A stretch of DNA of 33,403 bases from positions 1 to 33,403 of the forward strand of contig NZ_WJNG01000025.1 in the NCBI RefSeq assembly GCF_009649745.1. The letters are read 5' to 3'. Source of the stretch: Aquibacillus halophilus (GTDB taxonomy: Bacteria; Bacillota; Bacilli; Bacillales; Amphibacillaceae). A program made the translations under genes and the position numbers. The stretch's first letter is position 1; each line of letters opens with the position of its first letter. Below are positions 8,081-15,897 of this stretch, one piece after another. The notes under the pieces are model-generated. The model was not told the origin of the DNA, ran no database searches, and saw only the letters and a list, made by a program, of their open reading frames with translations.

Positions 8081-8683
8081 TTAACTATAACGAGCATATA
8101 TTTTTTCTACCCTAGGTTGAAGTATATGAATAATAGGGCCAATGAGCACAGTTACCAAAATGGTTCCAATTCCGATTGGTCCGCTAAATATAAGAGCAAA
8201 AGTAAAAGCTATCAGCTCACCTATCGTTTTGGCGACACTCATTCGGAAACCGAATCGAGTATGAATTGCAATCATCAAATTATCAATTGGTACGGGTGCG
8301 AATTTCGCCTGGAGATAGATGGTGATTCCTAATGATAATAAAAACAAACCGGCAAAGAAAAGTAAGAATTTCATGCCTAAGTTTTGTGGATCTACCTGGT
8401 TTAATAAAATAAGCCAAAAATCAACTCCAAAACCAACAATGAAAATAGTGATTAGGGCATAAAAATCAGGTTTTCTTTTTAGTAACAGGGAATTTATGAC
8501 GATTAAAATGATTCCAACAAGAATGACCCAGGTTCCAACGGTAAATGCTATGCTAGACAATCCTACGTTCAGAGCATCCCATGCCCCTGTTCCCATTTCT
8601 GATTTGATTGTTAATGTGACCCCAAAGGATAATACAAGTAGGCCAATGACATAACTTAAAATTCTCGGTAAACTTAACTTCAT
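8081..8683 (-). CDS. YczE/YitT-type integral membrane protein
   Basis: The 200-residue protein has five to six hydrophobic segments. It begins like the YczE family, with SYVIGLLVLSFGVTLTIKSE (10-29) followed by MGTGAWDALNVGLS (30-43), a conserved pattern of that group, and FAPVPIDNLMIAIH in the second half. The biochemical function of YczE-type proteins is unknown; some lie next to antibiotic synthesis or regulator genes, but not here. The ATG has AAGGAGAT upstream. It is probably a single-gene unit. Confidence 0.8.
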   Translation of the reverse strand: MKLSLPRILSYVIGLLVLSFGVTLTIKSEMGTGAWDALNVGLSSIAFTVGTWVILVGIILIVINSLLLKRKPDFYALITIFIVGFGVDFWLILLNQVDPQNLGMKFLLFFAGLFLLSLGITIYLQAKFAPVPIDNLMIAIHTRFGFRMSVAKTIGELIAFTFALIFSGPIGIGTILVTVLIGPIIHILQPRVEKIYARYS

Positions 8684-8790
8684 GGATAATCTCCTTCTAG
8701 TACAAATACATTTTTCACAGGTATAAAACTATATCACATTTGCTATTCGAAAGAAATAAAGCTATGACATTATTTAAAAAAGGTATAAAA

Positions 8791-8833
8791 CAGTTAAATC
8801 GGTATTATGGAAATATTAACACCGATTTAACTG
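8791..8833 (-). terminator. Terminator-like 13-bp perfect inverted repeat
   Basis: CAGTTAAATCGGT (8791-8803) and ACCGATTTAACTG (8821-8833) are perfect complements around 17 bases, with an A-rich flank (8774-8790) giving T-rich sequence on the minus strand. It follows the 46-residue ORF. Confidence 0.65.
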
Positions 8834-8854
8834 TTAAATCTGGACCTATTTTTT

Positions 8855-8995
8855 TTATCTTTTCTTCTTAAATTGATTCAAATCTTTTGTTCCTTCTGGT
8901 GTTAGGGCCTCTTCATCTCTTCTGTCTTTTTTCGATGCATAGTGGAAGTTAGTAAGTTTTCCGGTATCTTTTGGTTGGTATGGCTTTTCATCCAT
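8855..8995 (-). CDS. Small charged hypothetical protein, 46 aa
   Basis: The ATG has an ideal AGGAGG 8 bases upstream (9004-9009 on the plus strand), and the frame is followed at once by a terminator, which supports a real gene. The product is very hydrophilic and Lys/Asp/Glu rich: it begins MDEKPYQPKDTGKLTNF, has KKDRRDEEA in the middle and ends NQFKKKR. There is no Cys, membrane segment or known motif. I do not recognise the family. The size and composition resemble minor small proteins of spore-formers, but nothing here fixes a role. It diverges from the cold shock gene. Confidence 0.7.
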   Translation of the reverse strand: MDEKPYQPKDTGKLTNFHYASKKDRRDEEALTPEGTKDLNQFKKKR

Positions 8996-9163
8996 ATTAA
9001 AAACCTCCTGATTTAAGATCGGTACAGCGTTATTATCAGTAAACAGAGTCGGGCTTATACAAAAAAATATTAACTAATTATGTTTTAAAAAAGATATATG
9101 TGGTAATAATAACTATGCAAGATTAATTGCAATATTAAGCAGTATGCTAGGAGGCAACAAGTT

Positions 9164-9364
9164 ATGGAACAAGGTAAAGTAAAATGGTTTAATGGTGAAA
9201 AAGGCTTTGGATTTATCGAACGTGAAGGTGGAGATGATGTATTTGTACACTTCTCAGCAATTGAAGGAGAAGGGTACAAGTCATTAGATGAAGGCCAAGA
9301 TGTCGAATTTGACATTGAAGAAGGTCAACGTGGGCCACAAGCTACAAACGTCCGTAAACTTTAA
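9164..9364 (+). CDS. Cold shock protein, CspB/C/D type
   Basis: The 66-residue product is a single cold-shock domain with RNP1 (KGFGFIE, 14-20) and RNP2 (VFVHFSAI, 26-33), starting [11 protein letters not shown]. These proteins bind single-stranded RNA and DNA and act as RNA chaperones in the cytoplasm. AGGAGG precedes the ATG. The sequence is closest in feel to Bacillus CspD/CspC, but the paralog cannot be fixed by eye. A strong terminator follows at 9436-9467. Confidence 0.95.
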   Translation: MEQGKVKWFNGEKGFGFIEREGGDDVFVHFSAIEGEGYKSLDEGQDVEFDIEEGQRGPQATNVRKL

Positions 9365-9435
9365 TTAATATGACGTCAAGGTTGCGTGCCGTTGTTATTG
9401 TCGATATAAATTCAATGGTATAAGTAACAACTTAT

Positions 9436-9472
9436 AGAAAGAGTAGGCACTTTTGCCTACTCTTTCTGTGTG
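9436..9472 (+). terminator. Strong intrinsic terminator after csp
   Basis: AGAAAGAGTAGGC (9436-9448) pairs perfectly with GCCTACTCTTTCT (9455-9467) around a 6-base loop. Confidence 0.85.
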
Positions 9473-9586
9473 TATTAGGCATTATTGTTTTAATAATGGA
9501 ATCCTCTTATAGGATATGGGTTTATAGATTTCAATAACGTGTTAAAATAAGAATAAATATACTAAATAAGTATTATGGAGGTAAGA

Positions 9587-10366
9587 ATGGAAGATTTACT
9601 TCAGCTAAAAGACAAGAATATAGTAGTTATGGGAGTTGCAAACGAACGGAGCCTAGCATGGGGAGTAGCAAGATCATTATATAAGGCTGGGGCAAACTTA
9701 ATTTTTACATATCGAAAAGAACGTTCTCAAACTAAGTTAGTCAAGCTTTTAGAAAATAACAATTTTGATGCAAAATTAATTGTTCAATGTGACGTTAATA
9801 ACGATGAAAGTATTAAGGATGCATTTTCTGAAATTAACAGTCAGGTTGGACGTGTTGATGGTGTTGTACATTCGATCGCATTTGCACATGGGGAGGACTT
9901 GAAAGGAGACTTCGTTGAAACGTCCAGAAGTGGTTATGCATTTGCTCAAGATACGAGTGCCTACTCGTTAATTGCAGTTGCACGGGAAGCTAAACCTTAT
10001 ATGACTGATGGTGGTTCTATTATTACGATGAGCGCTCTTGGGGCAGAAAGGGCTCTTGAAGGTTATAAAGTAATGGGAGTAGCGAAAGCCGCTTTGGAAT
10101 CAGCAGTGAAGTATCTTGCGTTGGACTTGGGCAAATATAATATTAGAGTTAATGCTATTTCAGCAGGTCCAATCCGCACACTTGCAGCTAAAGGGATTCC
10201 TTCATTTAACGAGATGCTACGTGGCATCGAGGAAAAAGCACCTCTTAAGAAAAATGTGACACAAGAAGAAGTTGGAGATATGACTCTTACTATGTTAAGT
10301 AACCTTTCTCGAGGTGTTACCGGTGAAATTGTCCATGTTGATTCTGGATATAATATTATGGGTTAA
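9587..10366 (+). CDS. fabI: Enoyl-[acyl-carrier-protein] reductase FabI
   Basis: The 259-residue protein is a divergent short-chain dehydrogenase with the FabI pattern: VMGVANERSLAWGVAR (14-29) as the NAD(P)-binding segment, HSIAFA (95-100), Y160-x6-K167 in GYKVMGVAK, and ISAGPIRTLAAKGI as the substrate-lid region. It performs the last step of each fatty-acid elongation cycle. The second active-site Tyr, which in most FabI proteins sits in TYLGGE, is replaced by Ala150 (MSALGAE). This is reminiscent of FabL, although the rest is FabI-like. The start is the ATG 5 bases after GGAGG; the ATG at 9575 overlaps that site. Monocistronic. Confidence 0.92.
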   Translation: MEDLLQLKDKNIVVMGVANERSLAWGVARSLYKAGANLIFTYRKERSQTKLVKLLENNNFDAKLIVQCDVNNDESIKDAFSEINSQVGRVDGVVHSIAFAHGEDLKGDFVETSRSGYAFAQDTSAYSLIAVAREAKPYMTDGGSIITMSALGAERALEGYKVMGVAKAALESAVKYLALDLGKYNIRVNAISAGPIRTLAAKGIPSFNEMLRGIEEKAPLKKNVTQEEVGDMTLTMLSNLSRGVTGEIVHVDSGYNIMG

Positions 10367-10399
10367 CTCAAGGGATATAAGATTTAAAAATAAATTAAA

Positions 10400-10435
10400 C
10401 CTTCACACCGATTGCAGTGTGAGGGTTTTTTTTTT
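10400..10435 (+). terminator. Intrinsic terminator after fabI
   Basis: CCTTCACAC (10400-10408) pairs with GTGTGAGG, then a run of ten T. Confidence 0.9.
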
Positions 10436-10447
10436 ATGTAATGGGAT

Positions 10448-10963
10448 TTATCTTTCTTCAACAGGTAAATGTACCGGTACATCAAAGTACCATAAGAGGA
10501 TAAGAGCTATTGGTAGAGACAACGAATAGGCGATTAATGGTTTCTTGTAAAACAGCATCAACATAGGGAACATAATACAGTCAAAGCCAGCTGACCAATA
10601 CAAATTCCATCCGTATTGATATTCAATATGCCCAGTGAAAGTCATGATTAGTTCAAATCCTGCATAAATAAAAATCCAATAGGAATAATGGGAAATTACT
10701 CTAAATTTGGTCTGAGGATAATTACCAACAAAAAGGAGTACTGTTCCTGGGAATATAATAAATGTGTATAACATTTCGGTTAAGGTGTGATTGGATAGAA
10801 AGTCAGCATCCAATCGCCATAAAAAATAACTTGCTGTTAAAAAGTTATAAGTTAAATTTCCAATCGCAATATAAAGCATGACGGAGTGGTATTCTCTCCA
10901 ATTTCTCCAATCCCCCCATCGCCAAACAGAAAAAACCGTCAAAATAGCTAGTCCTACATGCAT
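10448..10963 (-). CDS. CBO0543-family membrane protein
   Basis: The product of about 171 residues has five or so hydrophobic segments and many aromatic residues, with WRWGDWRNWREY near the N-terminus, which I associate with the CBO0543 family of Firmicute membrane proteins. These often lie beside germinant receptor operons, as here, but have no defined activity. The start is set at the second Met (10963), because AAGGA lies 8 bases before it; the upstream ATG at 10981 has no ribosome site. The gene diverges from the ger operon, whose first gene is of the same family. Confidence 0.7.
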   Translation of the reverse strand: MHVGLAILTVFSVWRWGDWRNWREYHSVMLYIAIGNLTYNFLTASYFLWRLDADFLSNHTLTEMLYTFIIFPGTVLLFVGNYPQTKFRVISHYSYWIFIYAGFELIMTFTGHIEYQYGWNLYWSAGFDCIMFPMLMLFYKKPLIAYSLSLPIALILLWYFDVPVHLPVEER

Positions 10964-10995
10964 CGAATCATTCCTTGACATATCTTTTTTAAGGT

Positions 10996-11025
10996 GAAGA
11001 TAGTTCTTTTTCCCTTACTATCTTC
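10996..11025. promoter_or_regulatory. Inverted repeat in the divergent intergenic region
   Basis: GAAGATAGT (10996-11004) and ACTATCTTC (11017-11025) are perfect 9-bp complements around 12 bases. The repeat lies upstream of the CBO0543 gene on the minus strand. It could be an operator or a leader hairpin. Confidence 0.4.
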
Positions 11026-11094
11026 TTTGCAAAGTATTTTATGTATCGTCCCAACTAAATCGATTGATATAAGACCTCATATTTTAATTCTCCT

Positions 11095-11124
11095 TGAATA
11101 AAAACTTGTCAATTGAAAATGCTA
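11095..11124 (+). promoter_or_regulatory. Candidate sigma-G type forespore promoter for the ger operon
   Basis: TGAATA (11095-11100), 17 bases, AATGCTA (11118-11124) matches the sigma-G consensus (TGAATA, then CATACTA) at all six -35 bases and five of seven -10 bases. The first gene starts 38 bases later. GerA-type operons are expressed in the forespore under sigma-G, which supports the call. Confidence 0.6.
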
Positions 11125-11161
11125 AAAATTAGCATGAAGATGGTGCAGAGGTGACTTAGCA

Positions 11162-11674
11162 GTGTACAAAATAAGAGATAAATCAATTTTATACGGAATA
11201 ACATTACTCGGTTTTCTACTCTTACTATTTGCATTAAATAAAAAGCCGAGAAAAGACTGGCTAATCGTCTTTCTTTTGGAAACCCTTATTGCAAATTTTA
11301 TAGGGAATATAGTTGTAGCTAATAAAAGGTTAGTTTTTCCAATTCGTTTATTTCCAAAAGCATTCCAAAGTAGTGTACTATATGACAATTTACTACTTCC
11401 ATTAATGTGTGTATTTTATAACCAAACTACTTATCATACGAAATTAGTAGGGATGATCATTCAATCGTTTCTTTATAGTATTCCAATGACAATTATTGAA
11501 GTGATATTGGAAAGGAAAACAAAATTAATTGACTATAAGAAATGGAACTGGAGCTACACTTTATTTTCTCTTTCGGGAACATTCCTACTATCAAGAGGAT
11601 TAATGGGATTCATCAGAAGGTGGTCTAGGTCACAGGGAAAAGAAGCTAGTGAAACGGGAGAAGATCATGAGTAG
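11162..11674 (+). CDS. CBO0543-family membrane protein, first gene of ger operon
   Basis: The 170-residue product has four or five hydrophobic segments, a KKPRKDW turn after the first (27-33), and a charged C-terminal tail ending SETGEDHE. It looks related in build to the divergent protein at 10448-10963. It starts at GTG with AGAGGTGA upstream and overlaps the gerA-type gene by 8 bases, so it is co-translated with the germinant receptor. Function unknown; an accessory role in germination is inferred only from position. Confidence 0.7.
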   Translation: MYKIRDKSILYGITLLGFLLLLFALNKKPRKDWLIVFLLETLIANFIGNIVVANKRLVFPIRLFPKAFQSSVLYDNLLLPLMCVFYNQTTYHTKLVGMIIQSFLYSIPMTIIEVILERKTKLIDYKKWNWSYTLFSLSGTFLLSRGLMGFIRRWSRSQGKEASETGEDHE

Positions 11675-13250
11675 ATTTAAAATCTTTAATACGTTGAAAG
11701 ATAATAAAGAAACAGTAGATAAAATCTCAGATGATAATAACAAATCATTACATAAAGATATTAGCAAAAACATATCTGAAGTCAAACAAATGTTAGGTAA
11801 TAGCTTCGATATTGTAACTAGAGAAATTAAAATTGGTGAAACTAATTCAATAGAAGCAGTTGTTATCTATACGGATGGTTTGGTTGATAAAGATTTAGTT
11901 CATAATTATGTGTTGGAAACCCTCATGATTGATGTAAGAAAAGCTGAGTCTGAAAAAAAAATAAATAGTGACCAGGAATTATATAACTTCATTAAAAATT
12001 CTACACTTACGACAGTAGAGCTAAAGGAAATCGATATTTTTCCGGATTTATATCATCACTTACTTTCTGGAGATACAATTGTATTGTTGAATGGATTTCC
12101 TAAAGGGTTTGCCGTTGGATCAAGAGGGTGGGAGGACAGGGGTGTACAAGAGCCTAGCTCCCAACAAGTAGTAAGAGGGCCAAAAGATGCCTTTACAGAA
12201 ACATTAAGAACGAACACAGCGCTAATTAGAAGAAGAATTAAGGATCCAAATCTTTGGATTGAGACTCAAAAGATCGGTAAAAAGACACAAACAGATGTTG
12301 CGATTGCCTATATTAATGGTCTAGTAACTGAGGATATTGTATTAGAGGTTAAGCAACGCTTAAATAAAATAGATATTGATTCGATTCTTGAAAGTGGCTA
12401 CATTGAAGAGCTTATCCAGGATGAAGCATACACACCATTTCCTACTATGTATAATTCGGAGAGACCAGATTCAATTAGTGCAGGTTTACTAGAAGGGAGG
12501 GTGGCTATTTTAGTTGATGGTACTCCCTTTGTGTTATTAGTTCCGGCATTATTTATTGATTTCTTTCAGTCCAGTGAAGATTACTACCAACGAAGTGATA
12601 TTGGTAGTCTAATTAGGTTACTTCGATTCTTTGCTTTCTTTTTGGCTTTGTTGACACCTTCTGCATACATTGCATTAACTACTTTTCACCAGGAAATGAT
12701 ACCTACCACATTATTAACTAGTATTGCTGCCCAACGAGAAGGAGTCCCTTTTCCAGCATTCATTGAAGCCTTAATAATGGAAATAACATTTGAAATTTTA
12801 CGTGAAGCTGGAGTCCGATTGCCTAGAGCTGTTGGTTCCGCTATTTCAATTGTTGGCGCGTTGGTGTTAGGTCAAGCAGCTGTCGAGGCTGGGATTGTTT
12901 CAGCTACAATGGTTATTGTTGTGTCACTTACCGCAATTAGTAGTTTTGTATCACCTACCTATAACATGGCAATTTCGGTCCGCATGTTACGCTTCGGTTT
13001 TATGATTTTAGCAGCTACATTTGGGCTATATGGTATCATTCTTGGATTAATATTAATGGTTCTTCATCTAACGGGGCTCCGCTCTTTTGGAATTCCTTAT
13101 CTTTCACCAATGGCTCCATTAGCTGTTGGAGAGCAAAAAGATGCACTTATCCGGGCTCCTTTATGGATGCAAACGAGACGTCCAAAATTAATTAGTCAAA
13201 AAGACAAGATTCGTGAAAAAACGGAAAAACCAAAACCAACTAGACAATAG
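11667..13250 (+). CDS. Germinant receptor A subunit (GerAA/GerKA family)
   Basis: The product of about 527 residues is a Ger A subunit: a long hydrophilic N-terminal region containing GDTIVLLNG (about 137-145) and a typical GSRGWEDRGVQEPSSQQVVRG stretch broken across about 154-173, then hydrophobic segments from about 290 on, including RAVGSAISIVGALVLGQAAV. A subunits sit in the spore inner membrane and, with B and C, recognise nutrient germinants. The start is the ATG with GGGAG 6 bases upstream; the GTG at 11649 is upstream of that site. The four bases ATGA overlap the end of the previous gene. Specificity cannot be read from sequence. Confidence 0.95.
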   Translation: MSRFKIFNTLKDNKETVDKISDDNNKSLHKDISKNISEVKQMLGNSFDIVTREIKIGETNSIEAVVIYTDGLVDKDLVHNYVLETLMIDVRKAESEKKINSDQELYNFIKNSTLTTVELKEIDIFPDLYHHLLSGDTIVLLNGFPKGFAVGSRGWEDRGVQEPSSQQVVRGPKDAFTETLRTNTALIRRRIKDPNLWIETQKIGKKTQTDVAIAYINGLVTEDIVLEVKQRLNKIDIDSILESGYIEELIQDEAYTPFPTMYNSERPDSISAGLLEGRVAILVDGTPFVLLVPALFIDFFQSSEDYYQRSDIGSLIRLLRFFAFFLALLTPSAYIALTTFHQEMIPTTLLTSIAAQREGVPFPAFIEALIMEITFEILREAGVRLPRAVGSAISIVGALVLGQAAVEAGIVSATMVIVVSLTAISSFVSPTYNMAISVRMLRFGFMILAATFGLYGIILGLILMVLHLTGLRSFGIPYLSPMAPLAVGEQKDALIRAPLWMQTRRPKLISQKDKIREKTEKPKPTRQ

Positions 13251-13268
13251 GTAAAGAGGTTTTTACAA

Positions 13269-14483
13269 ATGAATCAAAAAGTAGTTCATTTACTATGTAT
13301 TGTTGTTTTGTGTATTTCACTAACAGGATGTTGGAGCTCACGTGAACTTAGTGAATTAGCTATAGCTACCGCCTTAGGGATTGACAAGCATGAAGATGGG
13401 TATAAATTGACTGTGCAAATAATGAATCCCGGAGAAATTGCCGGCCGCCAACTAACAACAAGAGCAGTGGTTACCACATACTCTACAACAGGTAAAACTA
13501 TTTTCGAAGCACTTAGACGTTTAACAACCATCACACCAAGAAAAATATATTTAGCACATCTAAGGATTATAATCTTCGGACAAGAACTAATGGAAGAAGA
13601 GGGCCTTGCTAATAGTTTGGATTTTATTTCTAGGGACCATGAATTGCGAACAGATTTTTCCCTTGCAATAGCGAAGGACATGAGCGCAGAGGACTTAATA
13701 AAAGTATTAACTCCAATAGAGAAAGTACCAGCCGATAAGATATTTTCCAGTCTTAAAACATCACAGGACAACTGGGCACCGACAAAAGTTGTTATGTTAG
13801 ATGAGCTGATTAGTTCACTAACTAGTCCTGGAAAACAAGCGGTATTAACTGGTTTATATATTTCAGGGAAGCCCGAGACCGGAAATCATATAGAGAATGT
13901 TCAGCAAGTGGATTCACCAGCTAAGGTTCATCTTGATCACATAGGTGTATTTAAGGGAGATAAACTAGTTGGTTGGTTAAACGAAAGTGAAAGTAAAGGC
14001 TTTAACTATATTACGGATAATGTTTTAAATACGGTAGGATGGGTTGAATGTGATCAGACAGGAACAATCTCTGTGGAGGTTTTTAAATCGAACACAAAAC
14101 TAACAGGCCTTGCAGATAATGGAACGCCGAAAATTACTATTGATGTAAAAAGCGAGGCAAGTATAGGGGAAGTGGCCTGCCAAATTGATATCAATGATGA
14201 AAAGAAACTAACTGAGATTGAACAGAAACTCGAAAAGAAAATTGAAGAGATTGTTAATGGGAGTATTGCCAAGGCTAAAGAGTTTAACAGTGACATATTT
14301 GGTTTTGGTGATGTACTAAGACGGTTTGAACCAAAAAAGTGGGAAACATGGAAAGAGAATTGGAGTGAAGAATTTCAGAATATCGAGATAACTGTTAACG
14401 CGGATATGAAGATACGAAGAACAGGAACCACTACAGAAAGCTTCATTGGAAAAATAGAACAAAAAAAGGAAAAGGATGAATAG
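13269..14483 (+). CDS. Germinant receptor C subunit lipoprotein (GerAC/GerKC family)
   Basis: The 404-residue protein has a lipoprotein signal, with lipobox LTGC ending at Cys21, followed by WSSRELSELAIATALGID, the start typical of Ger(x)C proteins. The C-terminal third carries IEQKLEKKIEEIVNGSIAKAKEF and DVLRRFEPKKW, also usual for this family. C subunits are lipid-anchored to the outer face of the spore inner membrane. It lies 18 bases after the A subunit gene and 2 bases before the D subunit gene. Confidence 0.95.
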   Translation: MNQKVVHLLCIVVLCISLTGCWSSRELSELAIATALGIDKHEDGYKLTVQIMNPGEIAGRQLTTRAVVTTYSTTGKTIFEALRRLTTITPRKIYLAHLRIIIFGQELMEEEGLANSLDFISRDHELRTDFSLAIAKDMSAEDLIKVLTPIEKVPADKIFSSLKTSQDNWAPTKVVMLDELISSLTSPGKQAVLTGLYISGKPETGNHIENVQQVDSPAKVHLDHIGVFKGDKLVGWLNESESKGFNYITDNVLNTVGWVECDQTGTISVEVFKSNTKLTGLADNGTPKITIDVKSEASIGEVACQIDINDEKKLTEIEQKLEKKIEEIVNGSIAKAKEFNSDIFGFGDVLRRFEPKKWETWKENWSEEFQNIEITVNADMKIRRTGTTTESFIGKIEQKKEKDE

Positions 14484-14485
14484 TT

Positions 14486-14734
14486 ATGTTTATAGCGATC
14501 ATCGTCCTACTATTATCACTAATACTATTTCGTTTTGAATACAGTCAAGTGAAAAAGCTCAAATCAAAAAAAGATAAATGGACTCTTCTCGTCGGATTTG
14601 TTATCGGGTTATATTGTGCCATTAGTCTACCCTTAGATCTTCCCGTTCCACATATGAATAGGGTTATGGATCAATTAGTTGGTCCCATTGCCAAACCAAT
14701 TGCAACAATGCTACAGTCTTTCAGAATCAAGTAA
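14486..14734 (+). CDS. Germinant receptor D-type small membrane protein
   Basis: The 82-residue product has two predicted membrane segments (about 1-14 and 34-52) joined by a basic linker (KKLKSKKDKW, 23-32). It ends in a short amphipathic tail. Small two-segment D subunits occur in many ger operons and modulate germination rate. The ATG lies 2 bases after the C gene stop, so translation is coupled. The assignment rests on size, topology and position. Confidence 0.8.
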   Translation: MFIAIIVLLLSLILFRFEYSQVKKLKSKKDKWTLLVGFVIGLYCAISLPLDLPVPHMNRVMDQLVGPIAKPIATMLQSFRIK

Positions 14735-14774
14735 TCTGAATAGATAGACACTCTATCTGATCGGAGGAAGCGTT

Positions 14775-15860
14775 TTGAGTGAAAAAGTGAGAATTAGTGG
14801 TGCACAGTTTGCAATACTTGTTATTATGAATGTGTTAGGAACAGCAATCATTATTGTACCATCTATTGCAGCTAGTTTTGGTCAACAGAACGGATGGTTT
14901 TCTGTTTTATTGGCTACATTATTCGGAATTGGATTGGTATTTTTATATTACTTAATCGATAATAATCATCCAAACAAAAATTTGTATGAGCAGCTTGAAG
15001 ACTTATTTGGAAAGTGGATTGGTAAATTCCTGTCTGTTTTATTTATTGTTTTTTTCTTTGAGATAGCTATTGGTAATTTAAGGGTAATGGGCGATTTTAT
15101 CATAACTCAAATATTAGTCAATACACCGATTGAAGTAATTATGCTGCTAGCTGTCATTACCTGTCTAATTGCTGTAAGGATGGGCATTGAAGTGATTTCT
15201 AGAACTGCTGAAATATTTTTTCCTTATACAGTTATAGCAATCATCTTATTAATCACTTTGGTCTTGCCTGAATCTGAAATTACTCATATCCAACCAGTCC
15301 TACAAAATAATATAGCAGCCACTCTAGCTGGGGTTATTCCATTATTGGGGTACCCTTTTTTAGAATTGGTTGTTATGTTAGCCATTATGAAACACGTTAA
15401 TAAACAGAAAGCAGGGAGAGGCTTCTTGGTTGGGATGACAATTGGTGGATTATTACTAACAGTAGTGACCCTCATGTGTTTAGTAGTATTAGGATCCGAT
15501 ATAACCGCAAGGAATGTGTATCCTACATATGTTTTAGGTAAAAAGATTAGTGTAGCCGATTTCTTGGATCGGATTGAAATACTTGTCGCAATTATTTGGT
15601 TCTTTACTATTTTCTTTAAAATAACAATCAGTTTTTATGTAGTAGCAATTGGGGTAAGTCATACACTGAATTTAAAAAATTACAAGACAACAACGATCCC
15701 ATTAGCTTACGTAATTATGGTATTTGGTTTTTTTGCAAGCCCAAATATAATTTCAACAAGGATCTTTTTATCCAGCACATGGATACCTGTTTCTTTAATT
15801 TTTGGATTAGTAATCCCGATAGTTATGCTAGTAGTAGGATTTGTTAAAAAAAAGATCTAG
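14775..15860 (+). CDS. Germinant receptor B subunit (endospore germination permease family)
   Basis: The 361-residue protein has about ten membrane segments and starts ISGAQFAILVIMNVLGTAII, as in GerAB/GerKB proteins of the APC-type permease superfamily. B subunits bind the small-molecule germinant within the membrane. The TTG start has GGAGG 7 bases upstream. It closes the operon. Its stop codon TAG lies inside the left arm of the terminator at 15855-15897. Confidence 0.95.
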   Translation: MSEKVRISGAQFAILVIMNVLGTAIIIVPSIAASFGQQNGWFSVLLATLFGIGLVFLYYLIDNNHPNKNLYEQLEDLFGKWIGKFLSVLFIVFFFEIAIGNLRVMGDFIITQILVNTPIEVIMLLAVITCLIAVRMGIEVISRTAEIFFPYTVIAIILLITLVLPESEITHIQPVLQNNIAATLAGVIPLLGYPFLELVVMLAIMKHVNKQKAGRGFLVGMTIGGLLLTVVTLMCLVVLGSDITARNVYPTYVLGKKISVADFLDRIEILVAIIWFFTIFFKITISFYVVAIGVSHTLNLKNYKTTTIPLAYVIMVFGFFASPNIISTRIFLSSTWIPVSLIFGLVIPIVMLVVGFVKKKI

Positions 15861-15897
15861 CTTTAGCCCATTCTGCCGATGGGGCTAAAAGCTAGAT
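15855..15897. terminator. Shared convergent terminator that contains both stop codons
   Basis: ATCTAGCTTTAGCCC (15855-15869) pairs with GGGCTAAAAGCTAGAT (15882-15897), one extra A bulged. The TAG of the B subunit gene (15858-15860) and the TAG of chrA on the other strand (15892-15894) both lie in the arms. Confidence 0.85.
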
